Source: Ananas comosus (taxonomy: Eukaryota; Streptophyta; Magnoliopsida; Poales; Bromeliaceae). Taken from it: a stretch of DNA of 64,000 nucleotides. Every line of letters begins with the position of its first letter. Positions within the stretch are counted from its first letter, which is position 1. A model generated the notes under the pieces. It saw nothing but the letters and a program-made list of their open reading frames with translations. It was not told the DNA's origin and did no database searches. The stretch spans positions 14,204,797-14,268,796 of the forward strand of contig NC_033622.1 in NCBI RefSeq assembly GCF_001540865.1, written 5' to 3'. The position numbers and the translations under genes were made by a program. Of this stretch, positions 54,969-64,000 are shown piece after piece.

Positions 54969-57900
54969 GTAATCAGGATATTATTGAAGGGCAAAGTTTT
55001 AGCAGCTTTTTTTTTTTATTTTTATTATTTCATCCGTAGGCTGTGACCGTGAATGTTGGCAGTATGCAGCTAAACACTTGCTGTAACATGCTTCTGCTTT
55101 TTATTCTTCGTGATTGGATCTCATTGGAATAGAATTGTACAAAATAAAATAAAAAAAAAATTACTACTCAACAAGTCCCTTGTCTTAGAAATAAATATAT
55201 ATACTCACATGTCCAACAAATTGCTAATCTGCATGTTCTCTGGATTTCCTGAAATAATCTTAATTATCACCCACCTGTTTTTCTTGGAGTTACTTATTAT
55301 TGTCAAAGGTATTTGATTGGTTTTACCGAGTACATTTTAAATTTTTGTGAGTCGCCCATCTAATACATTGTGAACTAACACACCCAGGAACTCGTAAAAG
55401 CCGAGTGCACAAAATGGTTCAACAAGGGGAAGAACATAAAATACGAGACGCGGAGCAACAGGAACGGGTACAAAGCAGGCGCTCTCAAAGAAGGGATGAA
55501 GCATAGCTACGTCGGAGATTGCGAGTACATTGCCATGCTCGATGCCGATTTCCAACCCGCTCCCGATTTCCTTTTGCGGACCATCCCATTCCTTGTGCAC
55601 AACACCGACATTGCGCTCGTTCAAGCTCGTTGGCAGTTTGGTGAGCACCTGCGAATGAGCTCACACATGCATTAGATATAGAGAGTGTAGAAGTGCGTTC
55701 TCTACGGTCCGTTATGTAGGATTTTTCTACATACTAGTTGATCTCACTGCCCATCCGAAGGAAAAGTTGATGCAAACTATCAGATCGGCCAATTGGTGGA
55801 CCATAGATGGCATTGCCTCCTTCATATGGATGATGAGATTACCTGGTGTGTAAAAAAACTTTGTAGACGGCCCTCTAGAGAATGCTCTCGCTTAGGCATA
55901 CAAAAGAAGGCACTCAAAAGGATAAATATCGTTATAGAGTGCTAAGTTGGAATTCAAAATTATAATTTGGGAAGATGCTAATAAGATATTTCTCCATGGT
56001 TCTCTAGTAAACGCAAGCGAGTGCTTGATGACAAGGATGCAAGAGATGTCAATGGACTACCACTTCAAGGTAGAGCAAGAATCAGGTTCCACCTCGTGCG
56101 CATTCTTCGGTTACAATGGTAAGAATCTTATTATGAGCTAATCTGCATATTGGAACATAACTTTGCTCACAATAAGAAAAATAAAGGAACATGTTACAGG
56201 TGCAACAGGGAGCCAGTATACTATAACAACAAATAAATTCATTACAACAAAGATGTAATATCACCTGATAAACTCGCTTGCTCGGACTACTCAATTTGCA
56301 ACCAATTTACAAAGAGAAACCAAAAGAACAGATAAGCATTAAATTCCAGAAATCATAATAAGACTCAGCTTACAGAACAAACAGATTACCTGGTATTCTG
56401 ACTGAACTAGAAAAACTATGAATGAGGACCAGGAAAGAATACAGTTGAAAGAAAGCAAGCAGTAAAGAGGCACAAAACACAAAACGTTTGAGATCTATAA
56501 CAGTCCGTCTTTGTGTAGTGCAGATACAAAGCTGCAGAAATTTCATAGAGTACATTTGTCTGTCTGATATAGGTACGGCTGGAGTGTGGAGAATCCACGC
56601 CATAAATGAAGCTGGGGGTTGGAAAGATAGAACTACTGTTGAAGACATGGATTTAGCAGTCAGGGCTGGTCTTGGCGGTTGGAAATTTTTATACATCGGT
56701 AACATCAAGGTGCACTCCTTTGTTTTTTTTTTTTTTCCATAAGAATAGATGCTTTCAACTACATATAAATTTCTTTCAAAAAAGGGAACTCTTACATATA
56801 ATGGATGCATTTCATCAGAAACATGATTTAACTATCAACAGCAGCAACTCCTACTACAGTTTTAAACATCATAAACTGAAGATTCATTACTTAATTCCAA
56901 ATCACATAGTATTTCATTAGCATGAAACGCAAGTAGTTGCAAAACAAAAAAGATAACCTGACAAATAAATAATTTGGCAACAAGCTGGATATTGTTCTCA
57001 TGAGGTAACTTTTTGGATTCTTAGGTCAAAAGTGAATTACCAAGCACATTCAAAGCTTATCGTTATCAACAGCATCGTTGGTCATGTGGACCAGCAAATC
57101 TGTTCAGAAAGATGGTGTGGGATATTGTAAAGGCTGAGGTTAGTATCTAAAAATACTAAAGAAACTATCCAACTACTGTAGAACAAAAATATAAATGGAT
57201 AATAAAGCATTTCCTCAGTTATGCATGGCAACACTTTTGTCTAAGCATGTTACTATCGTGATTAGAAAGAGCATTAAATTCGAATTTACCTTTCATCCTA
57301 TTTTTTATGCAGAAAGTGTCAATATGGAAGAAGTTCTTTGTGATCTACAACTTCTTCTTGGCTCGGAGGATTATATCGCACTTTGTCACCTTCTCTTTCT
57401 ACTGTGTGGTGATACCATTTTCAGTTTTTTTTCCCGAAGTTCAAATTCCCATGTGGGGGGTGGCATATGTTCCAACAGCAATTACTCTTATGAATGCAGT
57501 TGGAACTCCAAGGTTTGAAGCTTTCACTTCTCTATCAGAATGTTCCTTAGTTTATGCTTCAAAGATCAAAGTGCTTCGGTAGAGAACTTGTTCACTATTT
57601 TGCACAAAAGAACCACTCATACTTCCTCTAATACCAACCAAGAAAAAAAAATGTCCTGAATATAGATAGAACAGGTGTAGATTGTTTAATATGATAGAAA
57701 ATATCCCATGATTCCCCCCTTAGTCAGTAAAAAAAACTAGAAAAGAATAAAGAAAATCTTACTTATTATGTTTCTCATTTGTCTTGTGTAGGTCATTTCA
57801 TCTAATAATCTTCTGGGTCTTATTTGAGAACGTCATGTCCTTACATCGGTGCAAGGCTGTCTTTATTGGTCTATTTGAAGCAGGGAGAGTAAACGAGTGG

Positions 57901-58322
57901 GTCGTTACAGAGAAGTTGGGGGACATGCTAAAGACAAAATCCAAACTTGATGTTGCAAAGAAATTTCACTTCAAATTTAAGGACAGGTAAATCAATCAAC
58001 ATTACTTTCGGCAGTGTAATGCACCAACATTTGCTATATGAAATCAGAAATAAGCAACTAAACCATTACCGTATAGTAAAATTCAATATCATTTATTTAC
58101 TTGATGAGTATAGAAAAAGTTACTAATGTAACCTTTTTCTTTTTTCTACTGACCAGATTCCATGTCCTGGAGCTTGTCGTTGGGTTATACCTGATGGTGT
58201 GTTCATGTTACGACTTTTTCTACCGCAAGGACTACTATTTCATCTACTTCTTTCCTCAATCCATAGCTTTCCTCATCATGGGTTTCGGCTATATTGGTAC
58301 AATCATCCCTACCAACAAATAA
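53491..58322 (+). CDS. CSLA: Cellulose synthase-like A, glucomannan 4-beta-mannosyltransferase
   Basis: Ten exons: 53491-53500, 53619-53980, 54144-54242, 55388-55640, 56008-56118, 56573-56709, 57025-57138, 57313-57512, 57792-57986 and 58157-58322, giving 548 aa. It is a GT2 enzyme with one N-terminal membrane segment (about 65-85), a cytosol- or lumen-facing catalytic core and four or so C-terminal helices. Catalytic residues are present: LDDSTD (Asp 149-150), DAD (209-211), VEDMD (Asp 303) and QQHRW (339-343). CSLA proteins polymerise mannose and glucose from GDP-sugars into the mannan backbone in the Golgi. The start is inferred: the frame of exon 2 has no ATG upstream of the membrane segment, but ATG GAG CAA G followed by gttcag joins in frame to the acceptor tttcacag at 53618, giving MEQVSDKSW. 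All other junctions are phase-consistent and the length fits the family. Confidence 0.92.
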
Positions 58323-58706
58323 GGCAGTTAGGCTAATGCCTTCATCCACCATCTTTATTCATATACAAGAAAATCTTTTGCGATTTCTGCATTTTTTTTA
58401 TAAGACATTAGCAAAAGTTGCTCTCAAATTCGATACAGTGAAGAACCATTCAACTTCTGTAGCAAAAAACTATACAAAGCCAATTCTTGGAAGTCATACA
58501 AAGACGATTTGCAGCTAAATATGGAGAAAAGAAGAGCAGAAATGCAGTTTATCATTGCAGTAAAAGCAAAGACAGACTGGTCCTGATATAATGTGATAAT
58601 GTTGATTATGATATTGTAAATCAAATGAATGTATCTATTTATTCTTCAATGATCAATGAGAAATATGTGGAATATATTTTGTCTTTCTATCTTCTTTTTT
58701 CACTAA

Positions 58707-59380
58707 GGGCATATTTGTTTGGGTGGAAGTGGGGCGGATGTGGAGAGGGGGAAAGTCGTTTTCGCCATAAATGATCACTTCTGTCATTTGGTTCGCCGTA
58801 AATAAATTACGGTCGAAACTCGAGTTAACCTGAAACGGCACAATTGACTTTGGCCCATCGTGGACCAAAGTCAATTATGGTGAAGAGAGGTGAAGAAAAA
58901 ATAATAAAATAATATACTAGGTAAAGATAGTTATATTTAAATATATTTAATATTATGGTACTAATTACTCTTTTATTCAGTTGGCATATTTAAAATATGA
59001 TAAAAATTGATTAGTTAAGTTTTAGTATTTTCTTTATTTAGTTTGTACAATTAAAATATGATAAAAATTGATTAATTAAGTATTAATATTTTTTTTACCT
59101 TGTAATTTTATTGTTGTATTACTATAATTTATGTATAAAAAAATAATTTAGTTGTTTTAAATTAAATTGTAATTATGTAAAAATATAATTATATTATTTT
59201 TATTTATACATAAATTATAGTTTTACATCACATACTTCCTATTAAACAAACAACAGAACTAATAAAATTTTACTTCCATAACTACGAAACAAACAGCGGG
59301 GAAGTAGTTTTCACCGAACTTCACTTCAATCCAAAATTCACTTCAACCAAAAGTCCAGTTTCGGCGAAACAAACATGCTC
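58707..59380. mobile_element. Tourist-like MITE, 674 bp
   Basis: Left gggcatatttgtttgggtgg, right cgaaacaaacatgctc: inverted ends, flanked by TAA at 58704-58706 and 59381-59383. The arms share ggtcgaaa and gaagt blocks. A left-end fragment of the same family lies at about 17123-17285. It begins about 385 bp after the CSLA stop. Confidence 0.8.
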
Positions 59381-59699
59381 TAAACGAATGAGGATGCAGA
59401 TACAGAAGTAATGACAGTGAAACATGTCTAGAAACCCCCATTAGTTATGCATACGGAGAGGTCTACAAACATCACTATCCGACCTTTTTATGAATTAAAT
59501 GTTGATTTCTTTTTCCTGAAAAATGTACAAAGATCCCTAAACTTTGGCTCTTTTGTAAGAGGTGCCTAAACTTGCAATTTGGAAATTCGAACTCTTAAAC
59601 TTTGTTAAATAATTCAAAAGACCCCGCACTTCAATTATAGTTATTAATTACACAATTATTTCGGTTGCATGAACTGCACAGTTCTATAAAGCTTCAAAA

Positions 59700-59730
<31 letters not shown>

Positions 59731-59762
<32 letters not shown>

Positions 59763-60277
59763 NTGGAAGTACGGAACCCTCCGTGCTTCCAAGTCGTTTT
59801 CGATGTTGGAACATTCGAATCGACTATTGGCTCCGTTAGACTTGATCTAGAGTATCTGAAGTACCTAGAAAATAAATTTTACGATTTTTCATATCATCAG
59901 CCTAGTGATCGGAAGGACACAAAATCAATAATTTTAATGGTCGTGGTGAGTCGTTTGCAAGTTTAATGGTGTAGAAATTTTCAAATCATGTGAAATTTTG
60001 ATAGAAAATTCTTTATACTATATAAAACAAGATCAATATCTTTGATCTAAAATCTTAATGTCATATCATCACATTTTATAAGATTTTTATTTTCAACCGT
60101 TGATTTTGAGCCTCTTCAATCACTAAGCAAATGATACCGAAAAATCGCAAAATTTATTTTCTAGGTACTTCAAATACTCTAAATCAAGTCTAACGGAGCC
60201 GATCGTCGATTCCAGAGTCCCAACATCAAAAACGACTTGGAAGCACGGAGGGTTCCGTGCTTCCAGAAGCATACCAG

Positions 60278-60334
<57 letters not shown>
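59731..60334. mobile_element. Foldback element FB10, sister of FB2
   Basis: Left (TA)n at 59703-59730 then (GA)n at 59731-59759; right (CT)n at 60279-60310 then (TA)n. The core has terminal hairpins (ggaagtacggaaccctccgt, and ggaagcacggagggttccgt at right). Arms gacttgatctagagtatctg and aaatactctaaatcaagtct are inverted. One N at 59763 stands where the sister arm predicts about a dozen bases. No coding capacity. Confidence 0.8.
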
Positions 60335-63300
60335 GGTACTCTAACATGTAAAGAAAAGATAAAAATTGAAGTTCGGTTCAACCTATTCTTCGATTGTCAT
60401 GCTTAATTATCAAAATTGGAAGAGAAAAAAATAAATTTATTTATATTTTGCAGTCTTACAGGATTATATGTACAACATCCAATCAAAACAGCTATGTAAT
60501 TAGCAATTTTACGTGAGAAGAGACCTATTGAAACATTTGGTAAAGTTTAGCTCATGTAATTGCCAAAATTGAAAGTTCAGGTGCCTATTTGCAAAAGAGG
60601 TAAAGTTCAGCGGATCTCTATACACTTTTCGCTTTTTTTCTTTTCCTTCAATTGTCTTTTTTAGGAGGTTGAGACTACAAGTGTTAGGAATAAACTTTGG
60701 TATTCCAAGAGAAACACTTGCAATAAGAAACTATGAGCTAATGAGGAAATTGGTCATTCTCCTCCAGCTTTATGTGAGCGGATAACACCTATTCTTTTTC
60801 TTAGGGATGGAGAACAAACGAATTATTTTCTGGGAGTTTGAAAATTTACATTAGAAGAGGATGCAATTGGTGAAGCAGCTGGCCAGATATCTTAAATAAA
60901 TGAATCACTGCATTCGTAATACTCCATGATACCACCTGACTGTATATATTTTTAACATGATATTGAGAAAGAATTTAACTGTCAAAAATTAATCAGTTTC
61001 TCTGATCTGATACACAGCAATAACAGGGATTTCTCCAGAAACTCTTGTATCACCTAGCAGGACAAGCCAAATTTCTGTCCAAAAAGAACCCAATGCTAAT
61101 TATATTCCCATTAAGTTAGACATCATTATGAAGTATCTAGTAAGAACAACTTACATCTGCCTAAAGGGTTTCTCTCTTCATAAAAGAACAAGTTATATGA
61201 TTCAGATGGTTATTGCTCTGCTTTAAAAATTCTTGCAATAACAATCCATATCTATGTATTCATCCTTTTATTTAGTGAGACAAAAAAGATGGGTTTATAA
61301 AATTTTTCGACAATTTTATTTTTCCTTTTGGTCTTCCCTAAACAGGTTTCCATTCAATTCAAATTTGAAAAATTACTCAGGCATCAACCTTTGCATAGAA
61401 ATATGGCAAAGTACTTAAGAGCATAGAAACTTACGCAGTTAAGTAAGATTTTCATAGTATATGTGAATAAATATTTAAAAAACATGTTTGAAAAGAAATA
61501 TATATATATATATTAGAACTACTCAGATATCATTTCTGGCTACAAAAACTTGATAGCCAAAAACTTGACTAACATATATATGGAAGGGAAATAACAGGTT
61601 ACAACTGAAACTGAAGTTAAATTTGACACACATTGAACCCATGCAAACCAAAAGCTTAGGCCATTAAGTTCTGAGCTAACAGTGCCTACCAATCAATTTA
61701 TCTTAAGTCCTGCTATTTCACAATAATAGGACTCTCTAGTAATTGTGCCATTAACCACTTTTCATGAGTCACGTAAGTTCACTATTTTGCACAAGTCCAA
61801 CTATCATGCTCCCAAGGCCTAAATCAATGATATGCTATGTCCTGGTAAATCAAGCCCGTGCGTTAGTTTTGTGTCCACACATTAAGCGAGCTTCTTGCAT
61901 CATTAGTCACTTTGTACAGTGACAATTTTGTGATTCTACTTCAAATAGGCATGTGGCACACAATATACTATATATTACGGTATCACTACTGTTGGTTGTT
62001 TATTGTATGTATTTTTATTTTTTCAAATATATAGGGTTGTGATGCTGATATTGTCAATCACTTTGTACATGTTTTTCATTATTCTGACCCCAACAAGCAG
62101 TCTAAACTTATTCCCATAAACATTACCGGAGAATAACTAATGAAAACCAAAAAGAAACTGCACTATTTCCTCTAATTCACATAATAGCACAAGTTGGTGA
62201 AAAATGCTTATATATCTTTGTTATGGCAAACCAAGTGTGACTTAGGATCCCCAAATGACGTGCCTCCGATAGGCTTGCAACTTGCAACTGGCAACTTGTC
62301 CTCTTTTAGGCCTTTGAGAAGATCCAATGAAAAAAAGGGCTTGATGATGACAATAACCACATGCCCTAAACTTGCCTTCTACTTATTTCCTGGGCAGTAT
62401 TATTAGAAATCCTAGTGACCGTAAAGATGTTGAAGCTGGTTTATTCCTCAATCAATAATACGTACATTATAGTTCTATTATTGATCATCTATTTGATTGG
62501 CACGATGCAAATTGATAAAATAAAAAATCAAGAGAAAAGACAATGAAAATTAGGGCACTTTCATAGAACAAAATAATCAGAAATAGCATAACAGGTGCGA
62601 AGGAGCCAGATCGTTTCCACCAACACAACCCATTTATCTTTTGTCTCTTATGGAACAATTCTAAATTAAAATATTTGAATCTCAGCATTAGATGGTTTAC
62701 ATTTGATGTATTAGCACATTTAGCATAAGAAAGGTGCATCATTCTCTAAAAAGTAACACAACTGCTGCATTTTCCACCTCTTTCTAAACTAGTGAACTAT
62801 AGGTGGAGATGCCGCTTGTTTTTCTCAAGAAGAAGAAAAAGAGAAGTGCGCTTTTTTATCATGGTTAATTTGAAAGCATTCTCATGTGTATAGACATATA
62901 AGTAATACAATTGGAAAATAGTGTTAGAAGATATGCCTAGCAGATAAAAGAAATTGTAATATAAGAAGTAAAATCGACAATTTGTTTCAAGAAGGTAAAG
63001 TGCGTCTAATGACTACCTAATATCTAATGTCATTAATAAAAATGTGGTTGAATCAGATGGTATCAAAGTTTTCAATATTGTCCTCTAGTACTAGCTTGTG
63101 TCCTAGATCTACCATCCTAGAATAATAGCTGCACATACTGCAATTTATTACCTACAACACTCATAAGTAGTTAATATCCATGGCATGAACTGATGGTCAA
63201 TTTGAAATAATATAACAATACAGAGAATTAATTCTCGCATTAAAACATTTCCCCTAGGAAATTTATCTTTTTTTTCTTTTTTTATTTCAAACTTCTACGT

Positions 63301-63735
63301 AGTAAGTTGTCCTATAACTAAATGAAAGAAGCAAAAAAGACATAAGGAAATATTAATGTCAACGTTCGATAAAGAGTTAAAAAAAAAAGAGACAATGAAT
63401 GAGAAGAAATGTCCATGTGTGCTTTATGGTCTTTTTTTTTTAACCTGGTATAATTTCACACATGATAGAATATTGCAATAGCAGAACATAATTCCACGCA
63501 CGATGTTACAAGTTACCACATCGAATTATTTCATCTTTTTTTGCCTCGTTTGTAATTTAGCTGCAAATAATGACAGAGCAATGGAAAAATTATAATCATC
63601 ATCATCATCCTTTTTTAATAATTCAAATTTGATAGACCTATTCTCACATGATGTTAAGAAGGCCAAAAAGCTTAGATCAATATTGCATGAACGCTGCCAC
63701 GTTAATGATTAGACGATAAATAATGCTCTTTGTTT
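60335..63735. other. Gene-poor intergenic DNA
   Basis: AT-rich without supported coding frames, RNA genes or clear repeats. A short (TA)n tract is at 61499-61514 and an (ATC)n run at about 63596-63609. Confidence 0.5.
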
Positions 63736-63765
63736 TAATATATATATAAAAAGCTCAAGCAAGGC

Positions 63766-64000
63766 ATGAGAGGCCACATACCCCGGCGGCTCTTCTCCAC
63801 CGTCGATCGCCCGCGGAGGAGAGCAACGAAGAGGCGCCCACGACAATGCAAGGTACCAACACCAAAAGAATTCTTTCTCTTTTTTTTTTTTTGAAAAAAA
63901 ATTACTTTTTCTTCTGTGAGGAATTTCACCGAACAGTTGGTGTGCGTGGTGCGTACATAGCCGAGGCGTCGCTTCCGTCGGCGCTGGCGGTCGCGAGGGC
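63766..64000 (+). CDS. Possible first exons of a gene running off the right edge
   Basis: A TATA-like tatatatataaaaag (near 63738) precedes ATG 63766. The 29-codon frame to 63852 is Arg-rich (MRGHIPRRLFSTVDRPRRR), could be a transit peptide, and ends at a good donor (gcaag, gtacca). After a pyrimidine tract and cttctgtgag (about 63918), a GC-rich phase-0 frame (EFHRTVGVRGAYIAEASLPS) stays open to the window end. The composition change supports a gene start, but no family is recognised and the splice is a guess. A minus-strand gene end is an alternative. Confidence 0.25.

Overview
The window is nuclear DNA of a flowering plant. It has spliced genes with AT-rich introns, several plant-only families (PLS-class and DYW pentatricopeptide proteins, DUF679/DMP, GALT1, CSLA) and dense miniature transposons. 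GC-rich intronless genes next to AT-rich spacers suggest a monocot, but the species cannot be named from sequence alone. It holds seven genes that look functional, one pseudogene and one possible partial gene at the right edge. No ribosomal RNA, tRNA gene, CRISPR array or autonomous transposase/polymerase gene was seen.

Layout. (1) 1-3.2 kb: intergenic, with a MITE whose left end was duplicated in tandem and a foldback element. (2) 3.2-23.1 kb: a three-member tandem array of an AVT1-type vacuolar amino-acid transporter gene. Copy 1 (3258-6240) and copy 3 (18608-23060) are intact three-exon genes of 418 aa. Copy 2 has a damaged exon 1 (8305) and a frameshifted exon 3 (15797-16308), separated by about 6.7 kb of palindromic elements and a 768-base N gap. 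Its exon 2 is not seen. The spacers after copies 1 and 2 are paralogous, so insertions in one can be read against the empty site in the other. (3) 23.2-27.4 kb: two divergent intronless PPR genes, an E-class protein on the minus strand and a DYW protein on the plus strand. (4) 31.2-32.7 kb: a secreted RNase T2. (5) 32.7-40.4 kb: gene-free, with SINEs, MITEs and a tandem duplication. (6) 42.0-46.2 kb: GALT1, a Golgi beta-1,3-galactosyltransferase with a galectin domain. (7) 47.2-47.9 kb: a DMP membrane protein on the minus strand. (8) 53.5-58.3 kb: a CSLA glucomannan synthase whose start codon probably lies in a 10-nt coding first exon. (9) 58.7-64 kb: a Tourist-like MITE, another foldback element, gene-poor DNA, and a possible first exon at the very end.

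The genes do not form a pathway. GALT1 and CSLA both act in the Golgi on glycans, but nothing shows they are linked. The most notable material is repetitive. One group is a diverse set of about 520-550 bp foldback elements embedded in (TA)n microsatellites, two of them with symmetric (TA)n-(GA)n ... (TC)n-(TA)n flanks; their behaviour recalls the rice Micron element. They are packed around the transporter array, and one lies exactly at the breakpoint that decapitated copy 2. The other is a tRNA-derived SINE family with six copies, three with visible 16-17 bp target duplications.
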